DNA of 64,000 bases from Icerya purchasi (taxonomy: Eukaryota > Arthropoda > Insecta > Hemiptera > Monophlebidae). The position numbers and the translations under genes are program-made. How positions within the stretch are numbered: the first letter of the stretch is position 1; each line of letters starts with the position of its first letter. Shown in pieces: positions 10,950 through 23,060 of the stretch. Location of the stretch: contig CM077116.1 in assembly GCA_039619475.1 (NCBI GenBank), forward strand, positions 18,039,443-18,103,442. Direction: 5' to 3'. Below the pieces are notes generated by a model. That model was given only the letters and a program-made list of their open reading frames with translations. It was not told the DNA's origin and ran no database searches.

Positions 10950-11205
10950 ATTAATAAGGTATGCGTTATCAGCAAATCATCCCGGAGAACATCCTTTAAA
11001 TCTTCCGTCGGTATACCGCTCTGCAATTTATAACCCTCGTACTTAGTTCAGGGACTTTTTTAATAATTTAAAGAAATGAAAAGGAAAAGAGTAATTCAGT
11101 TATTTCGTAAAAATTTAAATTAAAGCATGTTAAATATAATGCTAATCGGAAAATTGTTCAGTGTTGAAATAAATGCTGGAAAAAAAAAGTTTTTAAAAAG
11201 AAAGA
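10950..11205 (+). repeat. Paralogous block 2, copy A, right part
   Basis: Continues the match to copy B (about 52863-53118) after the LINE. The first 71 bp duplicate 8693-8770. Homology fades at an (AT)n run (11211-11234). Confidence 0.8.
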
Positions 11206-11666
11206 ATTTTATATATATATATATATATATATATTTTTAAATTTGTTATGTACCGATTTTTATGTATATCCGTTAATGTTACTCGGTTACAGATGGGTTA
11301 TTTTGATTACTTTAGTGCTTTTTCTACGGTCGACCGCCCAAGTCAGATTTCTGTAAGGACTTGAAATAAAAACTTTAAATCATAATTTATGTTTCTGAAC
11401 ATCGGTAATAATTATAATAATAACACTTGTTAAATTTAATATTTTACTTCCGCGGTGGTATCCCTGGATAAAATTAACACGAATAAAGAATAACACTTCA
11501 ATATATTACATTTATCCTAGAGGAGCAAATCTACGAATTGATAACAAGATGATTCGGTTTTAATTTAAATAATGAGTGATATCCCCGGTCATATTTTAAA
11601 CGAAAATAGTATTGGTGTATGGAAAGAGGAAGTAGTGAAATGGCTGAAAATAAAAAACCAAACTAG
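11206..11666. other. AT-rich spacer with a short ORF at the hAT target site
   Basis: An (AT)n microsatellite is followed by AT-rich sequence. An ATG at 11572 opens MSDIPGHILNENSIGVWKEE..., still open when the hAT begins at 11667. Without the hAT it would end three codons later. It could be a small exon (CTAG|GTCATA would be a weak donor) or chance; family not recognised. Confidence 0.3.
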
Positions 11667-14585
11667 CAGGGGCGGCTCGTCCTAGGGGGCTCAAGGGCGC
11701 GAGCCTCCCTGTGTGTTTTCGAAAGATACATAATATTTAATTACTTCAAGAAAAAAATGAGTGTTACGAATAGAATTTTTAATTTTAAAATAATTTTTTT
11801 GCACGAGTGCATTTTAAAAATAATTGCAAAATACACATTTTGCGTGATTTGTTAAACGAACAGCTGAAACAACCGTTTTTAATTCGTCTAATTAAACGTT
11901 TAAATTGAATTATTATTAACGTTAATTTTTAAAAAATGATAAATAATAAAATTAGTAATATTTTAAAAGGAAATTTTAAAATTCTTCCATCATCAGAAAA
12001 AGTTAGAATTAAGAAGCCTACACCCATATTAAATTTGAATCTACAAGATAAAGTAGGTACACGTACTTTTACACGACATTTTCCAAAAGAAATTTATAAC
12101 AAATTCAAATGGATATGCGGATGTGAGATTATTAATCGCTTGTTCTGTTTTCCTTGTGTACTTTTCGTTAAAGATGGAACCGACATGACATGGACACGGT
12201 TAGGATTTAATGATCTAAGACATTTAAATCAAAGAGCAAAAAAGCACGAACTATCAGCTCGTCACATGAATTGTTGTATGGAACTAGCTTTAATGGGTTC
12301 TGTAAATATTGCTCTTAAATTAGATTTTGCTTATAGGTTAAACGTAATGAAACATGATGAAGAAGTATCTAAAAATAGGTATTTATTAAAAAGAATAATT
12401 AACTGCATAAAGTTTTGTGGTAAGCTAGAACTGGCTCTAAGAGGACATGATGAATCAGAAGATTCTCAAAATCGTGGAGTTTTCAGGGAATTAATTGACT
12501 TTTCATCGGAACTAGATATCATTTTAAAAAGAACATTTAAATACTGCCACCGTTTTCAAAGGTACGTCTAAGATAATACAAAATGACATCCTAGAAAGTA
12601 TGTTGGAAGTGTGTCAAGAAGAAATTAAAAAAGAGATTAAGGAAAATGAATTTTTAGCCATTCAGTGCGACGAAACCACAGATCAAATGATAATAATACC
12701 AAGATACATATTTACATAATGAAAATATACATGAACGGTTTTGGAGTTTTTTAAGAGTAACCGATAGGTCAGCTGATGGTTTAACACAATGCATAGAAAC
12801 TGAATTAGATAAATTAATTGGAGACTCGCTTTTTAAGCTAATTGCTCAAACTTACGATGGAGCAAATGTAATGAGCGGTTCTACAAATGGTGTACAAGCG
12901 AAGATAAAACAAAAATATAAATACGCTTATTTTATTCATTGTTATGCGCACCAGTTGAATTTAATTACGCAAAACGCAACGAGCCAGGATTCCAAAATTA
13001 TAATCTGTTTTTCAAATTTGTCCGCTATAGCAAGCTTTTTTTCAAATTCTACTCATAGATGTGATGTACTGCAAGAAATTGTAAACCGGAAATTACCTAG
13101 AACTGTCACTACACGTTGTAATTATAATATGCGTACCGAGTGAATATTGTTTTCGAAAATCGAGAAAAATTATTAGAATGTTTCGAAGAAATGGAAGAAA
13201 AATCTAATGAAAATATTACATGCAAGGAAGCGTATAGTTTACGAAGAACCTTAGAAGACTCGGATTTTATATTTTGGCTTACCTTATTCTATAAAATTAT
13301 GCCACGTGTAGATGTATTGTTTAATAAATTTCAATCTAAAAATAAAGACAGCACCCGGCAGCTTTTGAGAGATAAAGAAAACTTCGAAAAAATTTTATCC
13401 ACTATTCCACATTCAAATATAACAGAGTTCAGAATAAGCGATAATGAAAATAAACAACGAAAAGTGGACCAGGAAAATAAAGAAAATAAAAATTCGGCTA
13501 TTGCTAAAGAAGTGTGTGACATCATAGTTTTTCAAGTAAAAGATAGATTGTCTTATAGAGGCCACTTAGAAGCTGCATTATTAGTATCTACTGATAATTT
13601 TACAAATTATTCCAAACAGTTTCCCACATCAATTTTTGAATCCGTTATTCAATTTTATCCTATGTTGGAAAAAAATAAGTTAAAGACTGAACTCGAAGTT
13701 ATCTATTCAAAGTACAGATTTTCAAGGCATTGTTAGTTGTTTAAATATGATGTCTTGGATATTTCAAAATGAATTGCGTGAAACATTCAGCGAAACAGTA
13801 AAACTAATTGAAATTATTTTAGTTACTCCAATGTCAACTGCGGAGGCAGAGCAATGTTTTTCCACTCTTGAAAGAATAAAACTGTTTTTGAGGAATTCAA
13901 TGAGTGAAGATCGCCTTAGTGACTTAGCAATGATATTTGTAAATAACAGTTTAATACACAATATTCCAGAATTTGATGAAAAAGTTATTGAAAATTTTGT
14001 TTCAAAAAAAGATAGAAGATTAAACTTTTTATATAAAAATTATTTTTTTAAAAATTGACTTTAGTTATCATATTTTTCACTTCTTTTTTTTTTTTTAATG
14101 TTTTGTTATTTATTGAATTTGTGTATATTTTCTCGAATGAAATATTCATTATCGTCGTTAGTGCCGTTTTTCCTCGACAGCAGGAGTTTTTGTGTAATAT
14201 ACATTCGTATTTTGGACTATTATTTAAACAAGTGTCTCTTAATGTGAAGTAATTTTCAACTTTCTTCTTTTCCAAAATGTGTTTTCCTATTATCTTCCTT
14301 ATACATCGTCATAATCTAATTTTACGCTATAAGTATTATTCCTTCGTTGACACTATGATTATCCGTTGTTTTTTTCCACATTTTGTAGAACCTCATTAGT
14401 TACAAAGTACACTCAATAGATTATCATTTTTTTAAATTAAATCAGAATTTGAACGCATTAAACCCGTTTTATTTAGTTTAGAAACATGGACAAAAAAGCA
14501 GGGTAAGTTTATGTCATTACATTTTTTAAATTATTGTAATTTTATATTAGAGCCCTCTAGATTTACTTGTCACGAGCCGCCACTG
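11667..14585 (+). mobile_element. Full-length hAT transposon with TIRs and 8-bp TSD
   Basis: Left end CAGGGGCGGCTCGTCC; right end, reverse-complemented, CAGTGGCGGCTCGTGAC. CAAACTAG is present immediately outside both ends (11659-11666 and 14586-14593), a perfect 8-bp duplication as expected for hAT. Length 2919 bp. The terminal inverted repeats are short and imperfect. The internal gene is broken, so the copy could move only if served in trans. Confidence 0.92.
11936..14058 (+). pseudogene. hAT transposase (ZMYM1-like), broken in several frames
   Basis: Pieces in order. 11936-12571: TTF-type zinc-finger part with RTFTRHFPKEIYNKFKWICG, CFPCVLF and the later FCGKLELALRGHDES. 12580-12720: IKENEFLAIQCDETTD, the first catalytic Asp, then a frame break. 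12871-13140: AYFIHCYAHQLNLITQNA, the conserved HCxAH segment near the second Asp. 13140-13733: middle region with RRTLEDSDFIFWLTLFYKIM. 13747-14055: hAT dimerisation domain, MSTAEAEQCFSTLERIK and MSEDRLSDLAMIF. At least four breaks separate pieces whose ancestor was one gene. Confidence 0.9.
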
Positions 14586-14593
14586 CAAACTAG

Positions 14594-16130
14594 GTCATAA
14601 TTCTTTCCATTCAGATAATTCAGTTTTGCAACCATTTGAATATATATTTTCTTCTGTGATTCTTGCGTCTTTCCTTTTCCGATACTTTTCTGCTGTATTG
14701 CTTAAAGAAGAATAAGTATGCATATTGAATATTTAAACAACCTTTATGTTTGGTGTGTATGGTTAACTAGAGTGAAAGCGTATATTATTATAAATATTTA
14801 TAAGACATATAGAGTTAATAACCGTCGGAGACCTGGAGGAATTAAAAAGAAAATATACTTTGTGAGGTTGTGAGGATAAGTGGAGAGGAAATGTAAGGTG
14901 CATGTTTGGAAAGAAAACGATAGCCTAAATAATATCTTCGAAATGATGGAGGAGATGTGTTGGATCCAACAAGCATTGCTGAGATAGGAGAGGGTTTAAG
15001 AGCACCGAGACATAGAGACGGAGGCAGGAATTTCCAATACGAAATCTATTACTTATTTAAGACGGAGATGTGTTGAACCTGATGGATCGGGGGAGTGAGC
15101 AAGCTAGGCAACCATACTCAGAGCTGCAAATTCGAGAAAGCTGCTTCTTCCCAAGTATCTAAGAAATGTACAAGACTCGCGCGAAATTTTTCTAGCTAAA
15201 ACGAAACTGACAAAAGCGCTGCATGATTTTTAGTTTCTTTACAACGATAATGGCCGGAAGACTGGCTGTGGAATTTTTTATTCAAGAAGTTATTTATATA
15301 TTTCCTAGTTATAGAGATAGAGTGTTTTGTTTTTGTAGAGTTTTTAATATTTTGCTCATCCAAAAATGATTGCAGTAACTGCAGGAGTTCTGAAATTCCG
15401 TAAAAATTCATGATTGAATTGGTCTGTATAATCCGGACGAAACCGGTTGGACAGTAATTTTTAAATGTTTTTAAATAATTTTAATTGTGCTTTCTCAAAT
15501 GTTTTAATTGCTTTTCAGAAATGTTTAAGTTTTATAAGTATAACAAAATTTTAACGAACTCGATTTATATTTCCAATTACAAATGATCAATGTTATATAT
15601 ATGCGTGAATAATTATAAATTCGTATAACGTAAATGTAACATCGAGTAACTGCAATATTGGAATATTATTTAATTATTTATTTATTGATTTGTAGCATAT
15701 TAGCAGTTTACGGTGAGCAAAAACGATTATAAAGAATACAGGATGTTTGAAAATGACTTAATCGATCATTTTTTCCCCCTATTCCTAAAATTTTGGGTAA
15801 AGCGCATTTATTAAAATACATATTTATTCGTATTAGTGGAGTCTATATAACCGATTCAAATAAGTTCTTCGGTATTATGTTAAGCTTTATTTTACAATTC
15901 TTTACATATTTTTCATATTTTTATACATCTTTCCTAATATAAATGACTTTTCCGGAATTTGATTTCTTCTACTGGAAATTTGTTGAATTCGATAAAATAG
16001 ATTTCTACTAGTTGTTTCATATCATAATTACACAACTTATTACTATTATTATTATTATTATTATCTACATTTTGAGAAATATTTGAAAAATGTACAAAAC
16101 ATAAACTAGTATCATATTTAAATAAGATTA
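14594..16130. other. No gene recognised
   Basis: AT-rich. A purine-rich stretch at 14820-15110 may be untranslated sequence of an old element but has no diagnostic motif. ORFs here are short and family-less. Confidence 0.5.
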
Positions 16131-16138
16131 ACTATTTT

Positions 16139-16545
16139 AGCCCAAATCAGTTCAGCTTTATTTCTGGAAGAGGTACTGATGATGCTTTATATAAGCATAC
16201 TGCATATGTAACAGAGAATTTAGAAGCTCAAAGATCGGTAGTAGCAGTCTATTTTGATCTAGTAGATCACAGTATCCTATTATCCACACTGTACCCATGC
16301 GCGTTTCATGGAAAAATGTATAACTGATTTAAGGTATACTTAACTAACATTCCCTATATTAAAAAAATAAACAACACTTACAGTAATCAAATAGTACAAT
16401 TTCATGGAGTACCGCAAGGCAGTATCTTGAGTCGCATATTATTTTTGATTTATGTAAACACGATGAGTAATTAAAAAACTTGTGGCCGGATTTTCGATTA
16501 TGCAGATGAAACAGTTTCAGTAACGGCATCTAGATATAGATCTGG
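16139..16545 (+). pseudogene. LINE reverse transcriptase palm fragment
   Basis: NQFSFISGRGTDDALYKHTA, VVAVYFDLVDHSILLSTLY, a YL-NI segment, IVQFHGVPQGSIL and FDYADETVSV follow the normal order of RT motifs up to the YADD-like box (here YADE). Stops interrupt the frame near 16327 and 16470. Jockey-type RT by motif style; truncated on both sides. Confidence 0.75.
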
Positions 16546-17240
16546 AAGAATAGTTAGGAATGGAGATATAAACTAAATTCGGATAAAGAGGATTAGAAAT
16601 AAACGAGGGTTAGGCTTATGGCTTAAAAACTAGATACCATTTTTTAAAAAGAAGCAGCACAACCGTAGTCATCGTTGCGATTGGAACTAGTGAAAGAGAA
16701 ATCATAGATGGTGATGTCAGAAGGATTTTTACCAGTATCAGAAAAGCCGTTTTAAGGAATTTTTGTTGACCTTGATGCCACGGCAGTAATCTTCAGCTGG
16801 GTATAGTGAATTGTAGAATAGACAGAAGATGGAAGAAGAGGTAGTAAAAAACACAAAAGGGTAAAAAAATTAAAAAAGATGCCGTGAAATTTAAAACAAT
16901 ACTCTTTCCATATTACAACATAATATTAGACATTTTAATGAGCAGAAAATAAGAAGTAAAAAGGAACTGGATTATAGAACTGAAGTAAAGTATAAGCTCC
17001 CGCTACTCAGATAAATCACTACATGAGGGTAATGGCATGCTATAAACAGCACTTGTTAAAGACGGCAAACAACACCGAATGATTTGAGAAGGAAAGTATA
17101 GAAACTGAAAATAAAATAATGATAAAATGAAAGAAAAATGGTATATAAAGCCATAAGCTCCATAAACGTAATTCCCATCGCTCAAGTACTTGTATGATAT
17201 CAAGCAACTTGGTTATAAGAAACAGCAAAGGGGTACACTA
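16546..17240 (-). mobile_element. Degenerate 5'-side fragment of the abundant LINE family
   Basis: Aligns by eye with the endonuclease/upstream region of the copy at 17.6-22.0 kb (compare 16552-16800 with 19893-20170: both contain GAAGAATAGTTAGGAAT and a CCGTAGCCATCGTTG-type stretch), in the same minus orientation. Too decayed to translate. Confidence 0.6.
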
Positions 17241-17640
17241 GAAAATAAAAAAAGCGGCAATACATACCTACGGAAAGACTGAGGACACAAATAGTTGATT
17301 TAGTATAATCGAAGTGGAACAAAATGATGAAAACAATTGAAAAAGTCGAATAGAAAGAAAAGAGATTAAAACACAACTTAGAGCAGAAGAATGTGCAACT
17401 AAATAATAACGCTTTTTCCCTTTATATGCCTTTGTAAATTATATTCACTGCTAAATATTGCATTACATCAAGAGCGGCAAATTTAAATTCAAGTTCCCTT
17501 TTAAAAAACACACGTAAATGGTGATACTCGTTCCCTGCTTTACAAAAAAACCTTCCATATTATTCGTTTTTTTTTTTTTATTTATTTATTTAAAATAAGT
17601 TTTTTTTTGTGGGAGGGGGTTCGTATACAAGGACATTGGC

Positions 17641-20166
17641 TTAAAAATGGAACAGAGGGGTAAGTGAGACCCAAATCCTTACACGATCAGAGATAGCCGA
17701 CAGAAAGGAATCAAGAGCTTGGACAATAGAAGGAGAAGAAAGGGAGGGAATGAGCGAAGCACTGTATGAAGTGGGAATACCAATTTGTAAAAGGTAGGTG
17801 TAGAAAGCAGTTTCATCGGTTACAAGAGCCGAACACCCGAACATTATGTGATCGGGATCACACACAAATCGGGTATTGGAGGGGTGCAATGGACAAAAAG
17901 GAGCCGGCACAAGAGAGTAATAGAAAAGCGAGGAAAGAAGCAAACTGTGCCCAAAACGCAGGCGGCAGATCGCAGACATGTGGGAGCGACGCATGGAAGG
18001 AAAGTCAAGAAACCAGGGAAATCGAGAAAGGGAAGGCTGAATAGACAAGGAAAAGGATTCCGGGTTGGAGAATGAGGAGACGTAAGAGTCAAACCATGGT
18101 TTGGAATGAGCAGCTGCAGACAGAAGGGTAATATTTGAAGAAGAGAAAACAGTAAGAAACCTACCGGAAGAGGAAGATAACTGAGCAAATGAGTCAACTA
18201 ACTCAATACCCTCAATTTTAGCATATAATTTAGAGAAGGACAGAAAAAAGCTGCACCAACACCATTCGGTTCCTTGGAGCCATCAGTGGAAATCAAAAAA
18301 ATGGTTAGGGAAAGAAGAGCTTAGATTCAGTAAAAATTCTGATCTAACATAATTATGAATGACAGGTTTAGGAGTAATCGGAGAATAAGAGCAGTTAATA
18401 GGATTAAGAAAAGAGAAAAAATTAGAGGAGAAATATGGGAGTTTATCGTGAATGTAGATATACGGCGAAAACTGAACAAGACGGGCTGCGATGAGACAGA
18501 ATGCAAGTTTTGTTGATAGAAAAATTTTTGTCGATGAATGACTTGCAGACGTCTGTCAGAAATACGCTAATACAGTCGGGAGGGCCGCGACTAGGGCGGA
18601 AACCAAACATATTAGTAGGCAACAAGCTGTAATGTTCAAGCCACCAAACAAGACATCTGTTAATTAAGTTTTCGAAAAGCTTCCTGACACAAGACGCAAG
18701 AGAAATTGGACGAAGTGAGGAAAAGTTGGGTTTAGGGATAGGGATAACGATGAAGGTATTCCAAGATAAAGGAGTACAACCAAAGCGAAGAAAGGAGTTG
18801 AACAAGTTTAAGAGGAACCGAAGAGAAAAATCAGAAAGATTTTTAAGAATAGAGAATATAATTCCATCCACTCCGGGAGCAGAGTCTAGAGAACTGCGTA
18901 AGGATGTTTCTAATTCCGTGAAGGTAAAAGAAGTGAGCAGAAAATGAGTGAAGGTGGAAGAGAACGGATTCATTAAAGTTAGAAACATAACGAGGAGCAA
19001 TAAAGTCAAAAAAGAAGATTAACTTCTCATCAGGCAGATGACAGGCAAAAGGATGGTGGGAAAGAGAGAACTTGAAAGCTTTGGCTATTCTCCAAAAACC
19101 TGAGAAATAGGAGTAGAGCGAGATAAGGAAGAACAGAAGCTTTTCCATGCATTTTTCTTTGCCGATTTGAGGATAAATCTGGCCCTAGCATTGGCTCTTT
19201 TATGAGAGAGATAATTATTGAAAGTTGGGCTAGAGCGAAAAGCTCAAAGTAGTTAAACTAAGATCAAAAGCAGCCTTATAATTTTAATTCCACCACAAAG
19301 CCGAAGACGATTTCGCCTTTTTATGAAATGAATGACGGACAGGGGAAGAAGAACAAGTTAAGGGAAAAGAGATAGAATCAATGAAGAATTCATATTGGGA
19401 AAAACAATTCCAAGGAAGCAGGTTTAGAAGAGAGCGAGCAAATCGACGGAGGAACGGAATTTAGGCTAATCAACTTTAGAAAGAACCCACTTCGGAGGAT
19501 TAGAAGGAGTATGGGAAAAAGAGAAAGCGACTTCATTCATTGAGATCACAATAGAAACGTGGTCACTTCTAAAGGTGCCGTCTAAAGTATACCATGAACC
19601 ACTGAAGCCAAGATTAGGAGAAGTAAGGGATAGATCAATGGAGCTGAGGGAGGATTGACTTCTGATGCACGTAGGGGAATCATCATTGAGAAGGAAGAGA
19701 TCATTTTGAAGGATGAAATTAAGATCATGCCATTACTATTGTAATTAGAACAGCCTCAAAGAGGAGAGTAGGCGTTCCAGTCATCACCCATGAGAAAAGT
19801 AGGAGAAAGGGAGTTGATTAAGGTTAGAAAGGGAAAATCACGCAAATCAAAAGTAGGTGGAATGTAAGCGGAAATGAAATGAAAGGGTCTAGAAGAATAG
19901 TTAGGAATTGAGATATGTACTAAGCTGGGACGAATGGGCCGAAAACTGGACATCGTTCCTTACTAAAATAGCTGAACCGCCGTAGCCATCGTTGAGATTG
20001 GAACCAGAGAGAACCCATTAAAATTGATCTCAGAAGAGCTTAATAACCAGGTTTCAGAAAGAAGCGCGATACTAATATTATGTTCATCCAACAGACGTTT
20101 TAGGGTGTTTCTGTTGGCCTTAATGCTTTGGCAATTCCATTGTAGGACCTTAAGTTGGGCGGGCAT
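17641..20166 (-). pseudogene. LINE ORF2 (endonuclease-RT-RNase H) with RT palm deleted
   Basis: Reads from 20166: MPAQLKVLQWNCQSIKANRN and ISIALLSETWLL (endonuclease start); then GDDWNAYSPL near 19770; later IWKMAKAFK, SAPGVDGIIFSILK, PISLASCVRKLFENLINRCL and NMFGFRPSRGPPDCISVFLT (RT fingers, 18960-18520). The text then jumps to sequence equivalent to about 33225 of the plus-strand copy, so roughly 0.9 kb including the AFDNV and FADD boxes is missing. STDGSKEPNG (about 18290) starts RNase H, and CDPDHIMFGCSAL (about 17860) is the terminal Cys/His motif. Not functional. Confidence 0.8.
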
Positions 20167-20493
20167 AATGAATTCTTAGATAGGCGGAAGTTGAAAGAAA
20201 AATAAGAACATGGAAAAGTAGAACACAGATACCAAGCCAAAGAAGGAAGAAAGGTGAAAAAGAAGAGGAGAAAATAACCATTCATTTCCATATTCCAACA
20301 AAATAAAAAACGCAATACCGAGAAAAGAGGAAAAGCCGGAAAGGAACAAGAGAGGGAAAAAAACAAAGTAATATCGCCCCTTCCGCTCAGAAAAATCTTT
20401 GCGCGAAGACAGTAGGATGTAGGAAGCAAATGAGAAGACGGTAGCGGGAGAAACGGATTTTAAAAACATTTGGGAGAATGACCAGATGCCCGT

Positions 20494-20972
20494 TGCAGTT
20501 AGAGTGTAAAGCGAAGTGAGCTGAGTAAATACCATAACACTTGCGGAAGTCCTACTAAAGTGAGAGTAAAAAATAATTTGTTAACGGTGTATTTTCGACT
20601 CAAAAAAAACGAGACAAAAGTACACTGGTGAAATTCAACGATGAAATGAATGTAACTGAGCCCGTTAGTAGGTTTAGCTATACCAGCATCAGTACATTCA
20701 ATGTTTAGGGAAACAATTACTGCAGTTGCAGTTGGAGTGTTAAACGCAACGAATAGTATAAATACCGAAACTTGTTTCGTGATTCCTACTGAAGTGAGAA
20801 AAATATACAGCTTATTGTAGTATAGAGTAGTAACCGAGTAACTCAGGCTCGAAACGATCGTGCCATGAGTACACTGCTTAACGAAAACGTTGAAATAAAT
20901 GTAACTGCACTCGTCAGTGGGTTTAGCCACTTCAGCCAGTACATTTAACAATAAAGGAAACAATTACTGCAA
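20494..20972 (-). repeat. Two tandem units (about 230 and 250 bp) between LINE ORF1 and ORF2
   Basis: Unit 1 (20494-20722) and unit 2 (20723-20972) each begin GTTGCAGTT-A/G-GAGTGT and end GGAAACAATTACTGCA, sharing AGT-A/G-CACT, AATGAATGTAACTG and GGGTTTAGC-like stretches. They lie between ORF1 and ORF2 of the minus-strand LINE, where tandem repeats are not usual. Confidence 0.75.
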
Positions 20973-21270
20973 TAAAATCAATGGGCAATTCATCAGAATG
21001 TCTCAAAATCCAAGGAAGGAGAATAACTATTACAAATACCGGAAAGAGAGGAAAAATACCATAGTAAGTGGAAACGGAAACACGCACATAAATAATTATA
21101 AACTAGCATAAAGTTACGAAAGGAAAAAGAAAAGGAACAGAGAGAAGGAGGCCTCGAATTTCTATTGTTTTACTATTTATTGATGGAGAAACGAGTAGTT
21201 AATTAAAATTGATAAAACTAGCTAGAAAAACAGTAAAGATTCAGTAAAAGAAGGGGAAGAAGTAATGTTT

Positions 21271-21960
21271 TTAAATGCCAAAGGCTCTAAGAAAGTTTCG
21301 TATAGCGAGGGAACTAATGGAAAGGATTAGAGGTGCTAAGTGGGGAGTGACTACTTTTGATAGGAGAGGAATTGCCAGAAGAAGATACGCATCTATTAAG
21401 GGCCCCCACCCATTAGGAGTGGGAAGACGGTTAGAAAGGAGCTTAGGAAATTTTGAAGGAGAATTGAAGTGGGATTTAGGAGAAGAGAGTTTGTGAAAGG
21501 TGGGTGATTTAGGACGAGGAGTGGATTTAGGTAGCAAGAGAGATGACGAAGGAGAAGAACTACAGGATAAATTATTAGACCTGGAACGGGAAACATTTGG
21601 ATTTAATTTCCTGTGGGTGATATCAGCGAAGGAAAACACAGAGGAAGTACGATTTTCCTTTTTTAACTGGTAAGCTTCACTGAAGGATATATTTTCAAAC
21701 GCCATAATTTTTTTAAATTCCAGTTGTTCAAAAAAGACTGCATTGGCGGTTAGTGGGATCATGAACGCCTTCACAGTTAAGACATTTGAATTGTGCAGGA
21801 TGACTAGGAGCACTCATTAGCTCGGTGGGCGTCACCGCACTTAACGCATCGTGGTTTATTGCGGCACATGAAGCAAAAACGACACTGGATGAGGGGTCTG
21901 ACATTTCTTAGGGGAAAACAGCAGCAGGTAGCGTTGAGTAAATCATGGCCTTCCACAAGA
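21271..21960 (-). pseudogene. LINE ORF1 (gag-like with CCHC knuckles)
   Basis: Minus frames: CRFCFMCRNKPRCVKCGDAH (about 21895-21835), then the C-L-C-E-like second knuckle, followed by a long Ser/Pro/Lys-rich tail (21710-21400, SRSRSNNLSCSSSPSSSLLL). Zinc knuckles followed by a low-complexity tail are typical of ORF1p in the jockey/I superfamily. The N-terminus is missing; at 21960 it abuts a different LINE on the plus strand. Confidence 0.65.
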
Positions 21961-23060
21961 ATCGATATTGGCGTTGCTACTTTTTAATATCTATGTTAGT
22001 GATATCCGTGACATATCTTGTAAAAAGTTCCAGTATGCAGACGACATAGTCATGACCGTGCAAGGGAAAGACCTGCAGGATTGCATATCAACTATGGAAA
22101 ATGACCTAATACAGATGAGTGAGTACTTGCATAAACGGAAATTGCAGCCGAATCCCCGCAAGACAAAGACAATGATTTTCTATCTCAACAGCCGGATGAC
22201 AAAAATCGAACCTATAATGAAATTTGAAGGAGTATAAGTAGCAAACAAAAAATAACCAAAATACCCGGGCGTGACATTACGTTGTATGTACCTTATCATA
22301 TAGCGAGTATCTAATCCGTTTATCTAACAAGTTAAAAAAGCATATAAATCTCATCAGAAGACTTGCAGGTTCCAGATGGGGTGCTGGTGCAAGAACACTC
22401 ATAATATCTACTCTGACGCTTGTAGACTCGGTAGCCGAATACTGTTAATCAGTATGGCGCAATAGCTGTCACGTTAAAAAAGTAGATGTAACGTTAAATG
22501 AGGCCCTCCGCATCATATCAGGAATGCTCAAGTTTACGCCGCTAATGTGGTTACCAGTATTAGCTAACATAGCTCCATCTGAAATTAGACGGGAGGTGGC
22601 TTTACTTAGGGATAAAAATAAATTTAAGATATACCCCGAAGTGTCAATAGATAAGGTCCGCATGGGTATCAAGACTTAATTCCCAAAGATCACCTTGGAC
22701 ATCAGACAAATTATTATCAGGAGACTTGAAAGATTTTAGTAAACGGAAAGCGACATGGGAAAAGCAAAAGAACCTAGAATGTACAAAAAAAAAGAGTGAA
22801 AGACCCTTAACAGAATTAGAACCGGACAGGCAAGATGCGGTTATTTAATGCAGAAATGGAGTATGATGACGTCAGCTGCATGCGAGCGCGGGGATTCTAA
22901 AAAGACAGTGCAACATATACTGGATGACTGTAATGAACTTACACCCTCACATTTAACGTTAGAGGATATTAATGATCTAAGAGACGGAGCCATAGACTGG
23001 TTAACAAAATTGAAACCAGAATTATAACAAGGATTGCGTATTATTATTTACTACATTTCT
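21950..23060 (+). pseudogene. Jockey-like LINE ORF2, RT palm to C-terminus
   Basis: Starts abruptly in GLPQ-SILALLLFNIYVSDI, then FQYADDIVMTVQGKDLQDCI and LHKRKLQPNPRKTKTMIF (21968-22235), then in broken frames INLIRRLAGSRWGAGART, VDVTLNEALRIISGMLKFTP and LANIAPSEIRREVALL (22470-22620), ending with LNRIRTGQARCGYLMQKW and VQHILDDCNELTP (22800-22950). This is the usual post-RT thumb and terminal Cys/His region. The YADD box is intact but frameshifts and stops separate the parts. Confidence 0.8.

Larger units (their letters stand above)
17572..21960 (-). mobile_element. RNase H-bearing LINE, long minus-strand copy
   Basis: Minus order: ORF1 zinc knuckles (21960-21271), a spacer of 1.1 kb with two tandem units (20972-20494), ORF2 endonuclease (20166 on), RT N-terminal part, RNase H, C-terminal Cys/His tail (to about 17641), then a 3' A-rich tail (17640-17567). 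It is the same family as 31335-34395, 41650-43572 and 16546-17240. Clade: I/jockey superfamily with RNase H; not resolved further. Confidence 0.8.

Noticed and set aside
20100..20963. Hydrophobic minus ORFs as a membrane protein
   Set aside because: They lie in the LINE ORF1-ORF2 spacer and follow its T-rich composition and tandem repeats.
17641..21500. Plus-strand ORFs (for example 17766-18044, 18726-18947, 21275-21496)
   Set aside because: Purine-rich shadows of the CT-biased minus-strand LINE.
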